Shown one piece after another: positions 28,008-36,852 of a stretch of 64,000 bases of DNA. A model generated the notes under the pieces. The model saw only the letters and a program-made list of their open reading frames with translations. It was not told the origin of the DNA and ran no database searches. The DNA is from Aurantiacibacter poecillastricola (GTDB lineage Bacteria > Pseudomonadota > Alphaproteobacteria > Sphingomonadales > Sphingomonadaceae). Location: positions 682,001 through 746,000 of the forward strand of contig NZ_JAVAMS010000001.1 of assembly GCF_030730945.1 (NCBI RefSeq), read 5' to 3'. The position numbers and the translations under genes were made by a program. Each line of letters opens with the position of its first letter. Positions within the stretch are counted from its first letter, which is position 1.

Positions 28008-28415
28008 ATGGACAAGTCTCAGGATCTCGGCGAACTCTTCGACAAGGGCATGAAAATCCGCCGCGAGGTGCTGGGCGATGCCTATGTCGACAAGGCGACC
28101 GCCAATCCCAACCCTTTCAACGATCCGCTGCAGGAACTGGTCGCCACCTATTGCTGGGGCTGGACCTGGGGTCGCGAGGAGGAATTGCCGCGCCGTGATC
28201 GCAGCCTGATCAATCTCGCCATGATCGCGGTGCTGGGGCGCAAGCACGAATTGAAGGTCCACACGCGCGGCGCGCTGAACAACGGCCTGACGCGCGAGGA
28301 AATTCGCGAAGTGCTGCTGCAGGTGGGCGTCTATGCCGGCATACCGGCAGCGGTGGACAGCTTCCGCATCGTGAACGAGGCGCTGGCCGAAATCGACGCG
28401 GAAGAGAGCGACTGA
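28008..28415 (+). CDS. Carboxymuconolactone decarboxylase family protein
   Basis: 135 residues of the CMD/AhpD-like all-helical fold. The conserved block LINLAMIAVLGRKHELKVH with the following G-LNNGLTREEIREVL is the PcaC signature; the key His is retained, and no CxxC of AhpD peroxidases is seen. PcaC decarboxylates 4-carboxymuconolactone in the protocatechuate route, but the rest of that route is absent here, so the reaction is open. It is 11 bases after the esterase gene and overlaps the next by TGATG. Confidence 0.83.
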   Translation: MDKSQDLGELFDKGMKIRREVLGDAYVDKATANPNPFNDPLQELVATYCWGWTWGREEELPRRDRSLINLAMIAVLGRKHELKVHTRGALNNGLTREEIREVLLQVGVYAGIPAAVDSFRIVNEALAEIDAEESD

Positions 28416-28903
28416 TGGACGCGGGCCAGCGCCTTGCCATCGAACTCGCCTGCGGCAAGCTGCCGCTGCTCTTTGCGAAATACGCGGATGAAGGGGACGC
28501 AGCGGCGCTGGCGCAGTTGTTCACGCCCGATTGCGAATTTTCCCGGCCCTTCCAGCCCGAATACCCTTTCCACGGGCGCGCCGCGGTGGAGAGAATCTTT
28601 CGCGACCGTCCGCCGATCCTGGTGCGGCACATCGTCACCAACGTGCTGGTGGATGCCATCACCGAAACCCGCGCGCAGGGCACCAGCTATCTCACCATGC
28701 TCTCCAGCCATGCCAGCACGCAGCCGCCGCAGGAGGCAGGCGCGCTGTATGTCGGCGGGTTCGAGGATGAATACGTTCTCGACCAGTCGGAGCCCGGCGG
28801 CGTGTGGCGCTTTGCCCGGCGCGCCGGCATGGTGGCGTTGCACATGGGTGGTGCAATGCCCGACATTCCCCCGCCCACCGACGAAGCAAGAGGATTGGCC
28901 TGA
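28415..28903 (+). CDS. SnoaL/NTF2-like protein (first copy)
   Basis: 162 residues of the SnoaL-like cystatin/NTF2 fold: an N-terminal helix pair, YADEGDAAALAQLFTPDCEF, then a curved sheet with the GRAAVERIF turn. The family includes cyclases, isomerases, dehydratases and ring hydroxylases, so the fold alone does not give a reaction. Translation is coupled to its neighbours: ATG overlaps the preceding TGA, and its own TGA overlaps the next start. Confidence 0.75.
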   Translation: MDAGQRLAIELACGKLPLLFAKYADEGDAAALAQLFTPDCEFSRPFQPEYPFHGRAAVERIFRDRPPILVRHIVTNVLVDAITETRAQGTSYLTMLSSHASTQPPQEAGALYVGGFEDEYVLDQSEPGGVWRFARRAGMVALHMGGAMPDIPPPTDEARGLA

Positions 28904-29325
28904 TGGTACAAGCGGCAAACGACAAGGAACAGCTGGTGCTCGATTTCTTCGAGGTGCTCTCTTCGGGAGACCTCGAGAAGCTGCGCGGCTTCTACCACGA
29001 CAAGAGCACTTGGGAGCCCAAGGTGAAGGACATAGCGGGGTCCGGGCGGCATGTGGGGATGGACATCATCGACAAGTTCCTCGCCCCGGTGCGCGGCATG
29101 TTCGAGCCGGGCGACCCAAAGGTGCATGTGCAGACCATGTTCTCCGCAGGCGATTTCGTGTGCGTGGAAAGCAGGTCCACCGGCAAGACCGCGGACGGCA
29201 AGGTCTATGAAAACGATTACTGCTGGGTCTTCGAAGTGCGCGACGGCAAGATCGACGCGATGCGCGAATACATGGATTCGCACTACACTGCCAAGCTGTT
29301 CGGCATGGATGACGGGGCCGCCTGA
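28903..29325 (+). CDS. SnoaL/NTF2-like protein (second copy)
   Basis: A 140-residue NTF2-fold protein, clearly distinct in sequence from the copy upstream: LVLDFFEVLSSGDLEKLRGFY at the start, a GMDIIDKF helix and a final ENDYCWVFEVRDGKIDAMREYMDS strand pair typical of limonene-epoxide-hydrolase-like and ketosteroid-isomerase-like members. It starts and ends in stop-start overlaps. Two unlike SnoaL proteins in tandem may act on successive intermediates or form a heteromer. Confidence 0.78.
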   Translation: MVQAANDKEQLVLDFFEVLSSGDLEKLRGFYHDKSTWEPKVKDIAGSGRHVGMDIIDKFLAPVRGMFEPGDPKVHVQTMFSAGDFVCVESRSTGKTADGKVYENDYCWVFEVRDGKIDAMREYMDSHYTAKLFGMDDGAA

Positions 29326-30077
29326 TGGATCGCTTCGCGGGCCAGCCGATCCTCATTTCCGGCGCGGGCCGAGGGCTCGGCGAAGGCATTGCACACCGCC
29401 TGGCAAGTGAAGGCGCGGTTGTCGGCATCGTCGATATCGCGGGCGAGAGTGCGCACGGCGTGGCCCGCGCCATCGAAGGAGAAGGCGGGAAGGCGTTCGG
29501 CTACGAGGCGGATTGCGGCAGCCGCGCCGCATTCTTCGAGGCGGCAGAGCGGTTCGCCAGCGATGCCGGTCCCTTGCGCGCAGTAATCAACAATGCCTCG
29601 GTGCTGGTGTACGAACCGATCGAGGACGTGACCGAGGACACGCTCGACCGGATGCTGTCGGCCGGCCTCAAGAGCGTGTTCTGGGGCGTGCAGGCCTTCC
29701 TCGCGCACCGCGACGAGGATGCACCGGGCAATATCCTCAACTACTCCAGCCCCGTCGCCTATCGCGGAAGGCCCAACACCGGCGCCTACACCACGATCAA
29801 GGCCGGGATCGCAGGGCTCACCAAGGTGCTGGCCGGCGAATTCGGCCCGCGTGGCATCAGGGTGAACGCGATGGCTCCCGGCAGCGTGCCGACGCCTGCA
29901 ACCGAAGGGTTCGTCACACCCGAGCAATACGAGCAGCGGGCGAAGAACATCCCCCTGCGCCGCAACGGCACGGTAGGGGACGTGGCCAGCGCTGCGGCCT
30001 TCCTCCTCTCGGACGAGGCGAGTTTCATCAATGGAGCGATGCTGGCCGTGGATGGCGGCATCATCGCGGCGGGGTAG
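29325..30077 (+). CDS. Short-chain dehydrogenase/reductase (first)
   Basis: A 250-residue classical SDR. The cofactor loop GAGRGLGEGIA is near residue 9-19, NNAS near 90, the catalytic Ser in NYSSP near 142 and the YxxxK pair in GAYTTIKAG near 155; the final block FINGAMLAVDGG is usual. An Asp at the end of the second strand (VDIAG) suggests NAD(H). Substrate unknown; within the operon it probably oxidises an alcohol released by the esterases or made by an oxygenase. Confidence 0.88.
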   Translation: MDRFAGQPILISGAGRGLGEGIAHRLASEGAVVGIVDIAGESAHGVARAIEGEGGKAFGYEADCGSRAAFFEAAERFASDAGPLRAVINNASVLVYEPIEDVTEDTLDRMLSAGLKSVFWGVQAFLAHRDEDAPGNILNYSSPVAYRGRPNTGAYTTIKAGIAGLTKVLAGEFGPRGIRVNAMAPGSVPTPATEGFVTPEQYEQRAKNIPLRRNGTVGDVASAAAFLLSDEASFINGAMLAVDGGIIAAG

Positions 30078-30081
30078 GACG

Positions 30082-31227
30082 ATGACGGCAATCTGGCAGG
30101 ACAGGCTCGACCACCTCAAGGCGACCATCGAGGAGGATATCGCGCGCGGCGGCTATTACGGCGCGGTGCTGCAGGTGGGGCGAGGCGGGACGCTGGTGTT
30201 CGACGAGGCCATCGGCCATGCCTACGCCGGTGGCGAACGTGAACTGAAACGCGACGACGTATTCTCGCTGTTTTCGGTCACCAAGGCCTTCACCAACTTG
30301 CTGGTGATGCTCGCCATCGAGGAGGGGCGTTTCCAGCTCACCACGAAGGTGCGCGACGTTCTGCCCGAATTTACCGGACAGCCGCGCGAGGAGGCGACTT
30401 TCTACCACCTCCTCACCCACACCGCCGGTATGCCGGGCGTGTGGAGCCCGAAACCCGGCATGTATCTCGACCGGCTGGAGGAACTGTTCGAGGCAAGCAT
30501 CGCCAATGTGCACGGGCAAACCCCTCCAGGCGAGCGGTGCGACTATTCGCCGCTGGTGAACCACGTGCTGATGGGCACTGCGCTGGTGCGCACCGATCCC
30601 AAGGGTCGCAATTACCAGACCCTGCTTGCCGAAGACCTGTTCGAGCCGCTGAGGATGCACTCCACCAGCATGGGCCTGCGCGCCGACCTTGGCGAGCGCC
30701 ATGTGCGCCCCGACATGCGCGGAACTGTCCCCATCAAGCACCTCTCGCGCAATATCGAGGGCGATCACGCCCTGTTCGAGGATCCGGATGTCGAGGCCCC
30801 GCATGTCGGCTGCGCCTCCACCTGCGGCGACCTGTGGCGCTTTGCCGAAATGCTCCGGCGCGAGGGCGAACTGGATGGCGTTCGTATCCTTTCCCCGCGC
30901 ATGATACGCCTCGCCCGCAAGGTTCACACCGGCGACAAGCCCAACGAGCTTTATCGCGGCGTCGCGCTGCGTTCGGGGTGGGAGGTGCCGCCCGCCAACC
31001 AGGGCCTCGGCTTCCAGGTGCGCGGGGAGGGCGTGTTCCACCATCTGTTCGGCCAGCTCTCGAGCCCCGAAACTTTCGGCAATTACGGCGCCGGCAGCAC
31101 GATGTTCTGGGTCGATCCCGAGGCCGACGTATCGTTCAGCTTCATCAGCACCGGGGTGATGACGCAGGCCGCCAATATCGAACGGTGCGGCAAGCTCTCC
31201 GATATCGCGCTTTCCGCCTGTTTATAG
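30082..31227 (+). CDS. Second beta-lactamase-fold serine hydrolase
   Basis: 381 residues, same superfamily as the first esterase of the operon but only distantly similar. SVTK (near residue 71) is the nucleophile motif, YSP (near 154) the Tyr motif, and LTHTAGMPG is the usual loop after the first helix. No signal peptide. Start ATG 30082, four bases after the first SDR. The presence of two such enzymes in one operon suggests two ester or lactone bonds, or a hydrolase plus an acyltransferase. Confidence 0.85.
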   Translation: MTAIWQDRLDHLKATIEEDIARGGYYGAVLQVGRGGTLVFDEAIGHAYAGGERELKRDDVFSLFSVTKAFTNLLVMLAIEEGRFQLTTKVRDVLPEFTGQPREEATFYHLLTHTAGMPGVWSPKPGMYLDRLEELFEASIANVHGQTPPGERCDYSPLVNHVLMGTALVRTDPKGRNYQTLLAEDLFEPLRMHSTSMGLRADLGERHVRPDMRGTVPIKHLSRNIEGDHALFEDPDVEAPHVGCASTCGDLWRFAEMLRREGELDGVRILSPRMIRLARKVHTGDKPNELYRGVALRSGWEVPPANQGLGFQVRGEGVFHHLFGQLSSPETFGNYGAGSTMFWVDPEADVSFSFISTGVMTQAANIERCGKLSDIALSACL

Positions 31228-31240
31228 AGGTTTACCGCTT

Positions 31241-32821
31241 ATGGCAGACGCAGACATCATCGTGATCGGATCGGGGCACAACGGCCTTGTCGCGGGCGCT
31301 TACCTGGCGGTGGCGGGCAAGTCCGTCCTCGTGCTGGAGCGCAACGCGTGGCACGGCGGCGGCGTGGTGAGCCGCGAGCTGACGCGCCCCGGCTTCATGC
31401 ACGATCAGCATTCGATGAGCCACATCTTCATTCAGGGCAATCCGCTGCTGGCAAATGACGACCTTGGCCTGAAATCAAAATACGGCCTCCGCTACATTTT
31501 CCCCGACGTGCCGATGATGAGCGTTTGGGAAGACGGCACCACCCTGCCGCTGCACCGCGATCCGGCAAAGTCCGCCGAGGCCATAGCCCGCTTCAGCGAG
31601 AAGGACGCGCAGGCCTTCCTCAGGATGAGCGAACAGGCTGCGCAATGGCTGCCGATGATCCAGGCGGGGCTCTATTCGCCGCCCATGCCTCTTGGAGCGC
31701 AGGGCGCGATGATGGACCAGAGCCCTGAAGGGCAGGAGATCATGCGCACCATGGGCGTCTCCACCTTCGACCTGATGGAAGAGCTGTTCGAGCACGAGAA
31801 GGTGCAGGCCCATTTCGGCCGCGTGGCGGGTGAAAACCTCGTCAGCCCGGACGAGAAATCGACCGGCATCGGCGCCTATGTCTTCCTGGGCTTCCTCGAG
31901 AAATACGGCTTTGGCGTGCCCGTAGGCGGGTCTGGCAGCCTCACCAATGCGTTGATCGCCTGTATCGAGGATTATAGCGGAACCGTGCGCGCCTCCGCCA
32001 GCGTGCGCGAGGTCACCAGTGACGGCGGCCGTGCCACCGGTGTGGTGCTCGACGATGGCGAGCGCCTGACCGCGGGCGAGGCCATCATCGGCGCGCTCCA
32101 CCCGCATATCCTGCCCGACATGGTGGACGCGCTGCCAGCCGAAGTCGCGCGCAAGGCCAAGCGCACGCATATCACCGATGCCGCCTGCTTCACCGTCCAT
32201 GCCGCGCTGGACGAGCCCCTGAAATTCAACGCCACCCGCCACGATCGCGAGCCGCTGTCCGCCGTGATGTACGAGCTGATGCCCGAGCGTTACGAGGACA
32301 TGCGCCGCGCTTTCGACGAACTGCGCTACGGGAACATGAGCCCCACGCCGCTGGTGGGCGTGGGCCAGCTCACCCAGCACGATCCCTCGCGCGCTCCCGA
32401 AGGCAAGGCGATCTTCCACGCCTGGGACTACGTTCCCTATGAGCGCAAGGATGGGCGCAGCTGGGACGAGGCGAAGGGGGAATTTGCCGAACAGATGATC
32501 GCGCAGATGGGCAGGTATATCGAGAACGTGACGGGCGCGGTCCTCGATTACCATTGCGACAGCCCGGTCGACATGGAGCGCACCAGCCCCAGCTTCTTCC
32601 GCGGCGACCTGCACGGCATCGCCACCACCACCTACCAGACCGGTTCGCACCGCCCGACACCCGACCTCGGCCAGTACCGCGTGCCGGGTGTGGACCGCCT
32701 CTACCTTGTCGGTCCGTTCCAGCATCCGGGCGGCGGCGTGTTCGGTGCGGGCCGCGCCACGGCTATGGTGGCCGCCGAAGATCTCGGCATCGACTTCGAC
32801 GAGATCCGGGTGCCCTCATGA
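31241..32821 (+). CDS. Phytoene desaturase-like FAD oxidoreductase
   Basis: A 526-residue flavoenzyme with an N-terminal FAD motif, VIGSGHNGLVAGAYLA (7-22), followed by VLVLERN, and a C-terminal FAD-closing block LYLVGPFQHPGGGVFGAGRA. This is the phytoene-desaturase/PYROXD2-like branch of the FAD amine oxidase superfamily; despite the name, most such bacterial proteins are not carotenoid enzymes. No other carotenoid gene is near. It probably dehydrogenates a hydrophobic intermediate. Its last codon overlaps the ATG of a 70-residue protein. Confidence 0.85.
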   Translation: MADADIIVIGSGHNGLVAGAYLAVAGKSVLVLERNAWHGGGVVSRELTRPGFMHDQHSMSHIFIQGNPLLANDDLGLKSKYGLRYIFPDVPMMSVWEDGTTLPLHRDPAKSAEAIARFSEKDAQAFLRMSEQAAQWLPMIQAGLYSPPMPLGAQGAMMDQSPEGQEIMRTMGVSTFDLMEELFEHEKVQAHFGRVAGENLVSPDEKSTGIGAYVFLGFLEKYGFGVPVGGSGSLTNALIACIEDYSGTVRASASVREVTSDGGRATGVVLDDGERLTAGEAIIGALHPHILPDMVDALPAEVARKAKRTHITDAACFTVHAALDEPLKFNATRHDREPLSAVMYELMPERYEDMRRAFDELRYGNMSPTPLVGVGQLTQHDPSRAPEGKAIFHAWDYVPYERKDGRSWDEAKGEFAEQMIAQMGRYIENVTGAVLDYHCDSPVDMERTSPSFFRGDLHGIATTTYQTGSHRPTPDLGQYRVPGVDRLYLVGPFQHPGGGVFGAGRATAMVAAEDLGIDFDEIRVPS

Positions 32822-33030
32822 AGATCCGCGCCGCAGACAAGTCCGAACTGATGCAGGTCAGCAAGATCGAGCGGAAGGGCAACGACCTCGTCCTGAAAGG
32901 CAAGGTCTACGGCACCATGCCGATGACCGCGACACTGACGCCTGATGAGGCGAAGAACTTCCTCAGGCTGCTTACGCCCAAACTGGCGTTGTTCCTCCTC
33001 ACCCTGCCGTTCCGCAAATCGAAGGACTGA
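32818..33030 (+). CDS. 70-residue protein coupled to the FAD oxidoreductase
   Basis: An unrecognised small protein, MKIRAADKSELMQVSKIE at the N-terminus, a beta-hairpin-like middle with GKVYGTMPM, and a hydrophobic C-terminal helix (about 48-65: LRLLTPKLALFLLTLPF) ended by basic residues. Its ATG overlaps the stop of the FAD enzyme and the next SDR starts 5 bases after its end. Likely a partner subunit or membrane tether of the flavoenzyme; this is inference from coupling. Confidence 0.65.
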   Translation: MKIRAADKSELMQVSKIERKGNDLVLKGKVYGTMPMTATLTPDEAKNFLRLLTPKLALFLLTLPFRKSKD

Positions 33031-33035
33031 TTGCC

Positions 33036-33821
33036 ATGCGCCACGAAGGCCGTTCCATCATCGTTACCGGCGCCGCCGGCTCCATCGGCTTTGCCACCTG
33101 CGAGATCCTCGCGCGCGAGGGAGCCGAACTGCTGATGGTGGATATAGATGGCGAGCGGTTGGAAGAGCGCGTCGGCGAGCTGACCGGAAAGGGCCACACG
33201 GCGATCGCTCATATCGCCGATTGCGCCGACGAGGACGCGGTGGCGGGCTATGCCAAGGAAGCCATCACCGCCTTTGGCAAGGTGGACGGCTTCTTCAACA
33301 ATGCGGGCATCGAGGGAGCCCTTGCGCCGACGCACGAATACGACATCGCCATGTTCGACAATATCATCCGGGTGAACCTGCGCTCCATGTTCCTTGGCCT
33401 GCGCTTCGTGATCCCGCACATGGTCGCCGCCGGAAAGGGCGCGGTGGTGAATACCGCAAGCATCGGCTCCGAACGCGGCCTCGCGGGCGCCTGCGCCTAC
33501 AACGCCGCCAAGCACGGCGCAGTCGGCCTCACCCGTACCGCGGCCAGCGAAGTGGCGCAGAAGGGCGTGCGCGTGAATTGCGTGATGCCGGGCGTGATCG
33601 AGACGCCGCTGCTGGTCGGCATGCTTGAACAAATGTTCGACGGGGATGTGCAGGCGGGCATGGACAAGCTCGGCCAAACCGCCACATTGAACCGCGTCGG
33701 CCAGCCGCGCGAAGTGGGCGACGTCGTAAGCTTCCTGCTCAGCGACGAGGCGAGCTACGTCAACGGCGCGAAATGGGAGATCGATGGCGGCGCGCTGGCG
33801 ACGATCAGGAACGACATATAG
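33036..33821 (+). CDS. Short-chain dehydrogenase/reductase (second)
   Basis: A 261-residue classical SDR: TGAAGSIG near 11-18, VDID (NAD preference), NNAGIEGA near 90, catalytic Ser in NTASIGS near 140 and YNAAK near 155. The C-terminal YVNGAKWEIDGG block is normal. It differs from the first SDR of the operon, which suggests a second oxidation or reduction step. Last recognisable gene of the left arm. Confidence 0.88.
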   Translation: MRHEGRSIIVTGAAGSIGFATCEILAREGAELLMVDIDGERLEERVGELTGKGHTAIAHIADCADEDAVAGYAKEAITAFGKVDGFFNNAGIEGALAPTHEYDIAMFDNIIRVNLRSMFLGLRFVIPHMVAAGKGAVVNTASIGSERGLAGACAYNAAKHGAVGLTRTAASEVAQKGVRVNCVMPGVIETPLLVGMLEQMFDGDVQAGMDKLGQTATLNRVGQPREVGDVVSFLLSDEASYVNGAKWEIDGGALATIRNDI

Positions 33822-33829
33822 GTTGCGCC

Positions 33830-34708
33830 ATGATGGATAGGTTCGTGAAACACGCATTGGCGTGCGGGCTGGGTGCGGTTTTCGTCGCATCAAGCAGTGC
33901 CGCCCTTGCGCAAGGAGCCATCGACCTGCAACCGGCTGGCGAGTGGACACTGGATTATGCAGAGGATAGCTGCCGCCTTTCCAGCGCATTCGGGGAGGGC
34001 GAGCAACAGGTCCTCCTGGGGCTGACCGCATATGAACCTCGCGGAATTGTGTTCATTTCCGCCCTTGGAGAGTCGACGCGTATTTCGCCATTGGCGCGAA
34101 CCGTCACGCTCTCGCTCGATACGATCGAGGAAGTGGAATCGCCTGTTCTCGCCGCCGATTTCGACGGGACGCCGGGTCTCTTGCTGACTTGGGGCGTCTC
34201 GTTCGGGCCACTGCCCGAGGGTGCCAGGGGGCGCATGCGGAGGGACGAACCGGTCGAGCGATGGTCGAACCCCGAGATCGAGGAGGAGGTTCGCTGGATC
34301 GGCTTCGAAGGTCTCCAGCAGGATTTCGTCCTGCACACAGGCTCCATGCGAGCGCCGCTCGCAGCGCTCGAGAGTTGTGCGCAGGAACTCACTACACACT
34401 GGGACATCGACCAGCAGGCCAAGGACACGTTGAGCAAGGTCGCAAGGCCGTCGCGGAGGCCGATGCGCTGGCTGGAGTTGCGCGACTTTCCCCGCGAAAT
34501 GCGACACCAAATGTCGATCCGCTTTCGCCTCATCGTCGACGAGAATGGCGAGGTCGATGGCTGTCATATCATGGGCGCCGATCCCGCCTCCGACGTCTAC
34601 CGGATCGCTTGCGAGAATCTCAGCGAGAACGGCAGCTTTCACCCTGCCGAAGACGCGCAGGGAAACCCGGTACGATCCTATTACATCGACTGGCTAAACC
34701 TGCGCTGA
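33830..34708 (+). CDS. Exported protein with TonB C-terminal-like domain
   Basis: 292 residues with a signal peptide ending in AALAQ. The middle is unrecognised. The last 65 residues, with RFRLIVDENGEVDGCHI and a final SYYIDW strand, resemble the TonB C-terminal/TonB-family energy-transducer repeat found in many sphingomonad periplasmic proteins; no TM anchor or Pro-rich spacer is present beyond the signal peptide. It starts 8 bases after the second SDR but does not fit the catabolic theme, so membership of that operon is doubtful. Confidence 0.6.
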   Translation: MMDRFVKHALACGLGAVFVASSSAALAQGAIDLQPAGEWTLDYAEDSCRLSSAFGEGEQQVLLGLTAYEPRGIVFISALGESTRISPLARTVTLSLDTIEEVESPVLAADFDGTPGLLLTWGVSFGPLPEGARGRMRRDEPVERWSNPEIEEEVRWIGFEGLQQDFVLHTGSMRAPLAALESCAQELTTHWDIDQQAKDTLSKVARPSRRPMRWLELRDFPREMRHQMSIRFRLIVDENGEVDGCHIMGADPASDVYRIACENLSENGSFHPAEDAQGNPVRSYYIDWLNLR

Positions 34709-34718
34709 GAGCGCCACC

Positions 34719-35102
34719 CTATATTCGCGAGACCACGAAGTTCGCGGCCATGCTGCCTCTTGTCGAGGTTGCCGTGCAAGCCACGGTGGATAGCGCGTCG
34801 TCGGCGAAATAGACCTCGCACACGCCGCGCACCGCTACTGTCCTGCCGTTGGGCAACGTAACCGAGTCCACAGTCATCCGGCTACCTTCGAATATGCCGT
34901 TGAACCGCGTACGCGTCCTCCAGCCGCGCTGGCCGAAGCTGATGTGATCGCCGGCAATGGTCGCTTCGCTGCAGAGAACCAGCTCACCGGGCGCGGCGCG
35001 CGCCTGCACAGCCTCTGGATAAAGGCAGACGCCGCTGTAGGTGCCTGTCGGCAGCGCGTCGTCGGCGAATTGCGCGATGAGGAGAAGGGCAAGAGTCAGC
35101 AT
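34719..35102 (-). CDS. Small exported protein of unknown function
   Basis: A 127-residue product with a short hydrophobic N-terminus (about 2-12), four cysteines that could form two disulfides, and an overall beta-rich pattern. No family is recognised. It converges with the preceding exported protein at a 10-base gap, and stands 61 bases beyond the end of the right-arm operon on the same strand. Confidence 0.5.
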   Translation of the reverse strand: MLTLALLLIAQFADDALPTGTYSGVCLYPEAVQARAAPGELVLCSEATIAGDHISFGQRGWRTRTRFNGIFEGSRMTVDSVTLPNGRTVAVRGVCEVYFADDALSTVACTATSTRGSMAANFVVSRI

Positions 35103-35163
35103 CGCGAATCGTATGCGCCGCGAATTCTAAATCGGCAATCGCGCTAACCATGATTGTGTAATT

Positions 35164-36048
35164 CTACCCGTCCCGCTCCGGGTCCAGTCCGGCAGCTTCC
35201 TCCACCACCTTGGCGATGGCGGTGAAATCCGCATCCGCGCCCTCCCGCTCGAGCGTGCGCTCGAGATAGTCCGCCACGATCCCGCCCAGTGGCAGAGGCA
35301 CATGCGCGGCCTCGGCCTCGTCCAGCAGCAGGCGCGTGTCCTTCAGGCTGAGCGCGGCGGCGAAGCCGAAATCGAAGGTACGCGGCAACACGGCGCGGGG
35401 CCATTTGTCGCGGGTGGCGGAGTTGATGCCGGTCGACTGGTTGAGCACCTCGATCATCCTCGCAGGGTCCAGCCCCTGCTTGATGCCGAAGGCCATGCCC
35501 TCCGCCGTCACGCCGATGGCGACCGCGCCCAGCAGGTTGTTGACCAGCTTCATGGTTTGCCCTGAGCCGGGCGTCTCGCCCATATGCATGGGCTTGCCCA
35601 AGGCCTCCAGCAGCGGGCGGATTTCCTCGAAGGCGCTTTCCGGCCCGCCCACCATGATGCTGATCGTGCCAGCCTTCGCCCCCGCGATCCCGCCCGAGAC
35701 CGGCGCATCGAGGCAGGCGGTATCTGGCAGCGCTTCGGCAAGCTCGGCGGCGAGCTGCGGGCCGCTGGTGGAGAGGTCGCACAGGATGCGCGGAGACTTG
35801 CGCGCAGTGATGCCGTCTCCGCCCAGCACCGCCTCGCGCACGATCTGCGGAGTGGGCAGACTGGTGAAGACGACGTCGCATTGCTCGCCCAGCGCGACTG
35901 CGCTGCCTGCAGCCTCCGCGCCCTCGGTCACCAAAGCAGCCACGGCGTCGTCCGCCACGTCATGCACGAGCAACCGCGAGCATTTTCCCGCAAGGCGCGC
36001 CGCCATCGGGCCGCCCATGCGTCCGAGGCCGAGGAAACCGACGATCAT
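35164..36048 (-). CDS. 3-hydroxyisobutyrate dehydrogenase-like oxidoreductase
   Basis: 294 residues of the beta-hydroxyacid dehydrogenase family. GFLGLGRMGGPMA (4-16) binds the dinucleotide, the substrate motif appears as DAPVSGGIAGAKAG near 118-131, and the catalytic Lys is in GQTMKLVNN near 172. Members oxidise or reduce 3-hydroxyacids, tartronate semialdehyde or succinic semialdehyde types. It is the last gene of the right arm, and its ATG overlaps the stop of the MBL hydrolase upstream (ATGA). Confidence 0.88.
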   Translation of the reverse strand: MIVGFLGLGRMGGPMAARLAGKCSRLLVHDVADDAVAALVTEGAEAAGSAVALGEQCDVVFTSLPTPQIVREAVLGGDGITARKSPRILCDLSTSGPQLAAELAEALPDTACLDAPVSGGIAGAKAGTISIMVGGPESAFEEIRPLLEALGKPMHMGETPGSGQTMKLVNNLLGAVAIGVTAEGMAFGIKQGLDPARMIEVLNQSTGINSATRDKWPRAVLPRTFDFGFAAALSLKDTRLLLDEAEAAHVPLPLGGIVADYLERTLEREGADADFTAIAKVVEEAAGLDPERDG

Positions 36049-36851
36049 AGCATCTCCGTGATGGGTGTATGCGGGGCAAGGTCCACCCGCGCGATGTCGT
36101 TTTCCGAAGGGAAACAGGCCAGCACAAGCGGGTCATGCCCTGGTATGAGGTGGTCGAGCGAGCCGCCCGCCAGTGCCAGCACCCGCTCCTGCGCGCGGAC
36201 ATATTGCGCTTCGTCGATAAAGATCGGAAACGGCACGCGCCTCGTCAGATTGGCGTAAAGATGCGCCGCGTCGCTGGCGAGAACGACTGCACCTCTCTCC
36301 GTTTCGCACACCACCGCCTGCAGGCCCGCCGTGTGGCCTGCTACAAGCCTCAGGCCGATGCCGGGTGCGTAGTCCTCGTCCCCATCGTGAAACACGACCT
36401 GGTCCGCGTAGAGCCGCCGCACCAGTTCGGCGACCGGCTCGCCATCGAAAGGTGCGCGGGTTTCGTGGTCGCAGACATGGCGACTGGTGGCGAAAGCGAG
36501 CTCGGCGTCCTGCACGTGGAAGCGGGCATTGGGAAAGTCGGTGAGGCCGCCAGCATGGTCGTAATGCAGGTGGGTGAGGATAACGTCCGTCACGCCCAGC
36601 CGATCGATCCCCGCATCGCGCAGGCCCTTGCGGATGGGCCGGGTGATCTCCCGCCCCCGCGCCGCTGCCGCCGCCGCGCCAAAGCCGGTATCGACGATCA
36701 CTGGGGGATGGCCATCCCGGTGGATCGCCCAGACGTAATAATCGAGCGGCATTGGCAGGTCGTGATCGTCCACCGGCGTGGTGAAGTTCTCCGCCGCCTT
36801 GCGCTCGTGCCGGGCATAGCGGATGGCCTGGATGGCGGTAACGGCGCCCAT
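36045..36851 (-). CDS. Metallo-beta-lactamase-fold hydrolase, AHL-lactonase-like
   Basis: 268 residues with the MBL metal motif HLHYDHAGG near 94-102 and further ligands in AGHTAGLQ near 170, ASDAAH near 192 and a C-terminal IPGHDP near 237. This is the pattern of N-acyl homoserine lactonase-family proteins. In this catabolic context a lactone or ester other than an AHL may be the true substrate. No signal peptide. Its start is one base after the stop of the second MBL gene. Confidence 0.82.
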   Translation of the reverse strand: MGAVTAIQAIRYARHERKAAENFTTPVDDHDLPMPLDYYVWAIHRDGHPPVIVDTGFGAAAAAARGREITRPIRKGLRDAGIDRLGVTDVILTHLHYDHAGGLTDFPNARFHVQDAELAFATSRHVCDHETRAPFDGEPVAELVRRLYADQVVFHDGDEDYAPGIGLRLVAGHTAGLQAVVCETERGAVVLASDAAHLYANLTRRVPFPIFIDEAQYVRAQERVLALAGGSLDHLIPGHDPLVLACFPSENDIARVDLAPHTPITEML

Positions 36852-36852
36852 C

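Noticed and set aside
28008..28415. Protocatechuate branch of the beta-ketoadipate pathway (pcaC)
   Set aside because: The CMD-fold protein is alone; pcaB, pcaD, pcaG and pcaH homologues are absent from the window.
31241..32821. Carotenoid phytoene desaturase (crtI)
   Set aside because: Only the superfamily matches; no crtB, crtY or other carotenoid gene is near, and the operon context is degradative.
36045..36851. Quorum quenching by an AHL lactonase
   Set aside because: The MBL protein is of that family, but it sits in a catabolic operon, and no LuxI/LuxR-type gene is in view, so an AHL substrate is not supported.
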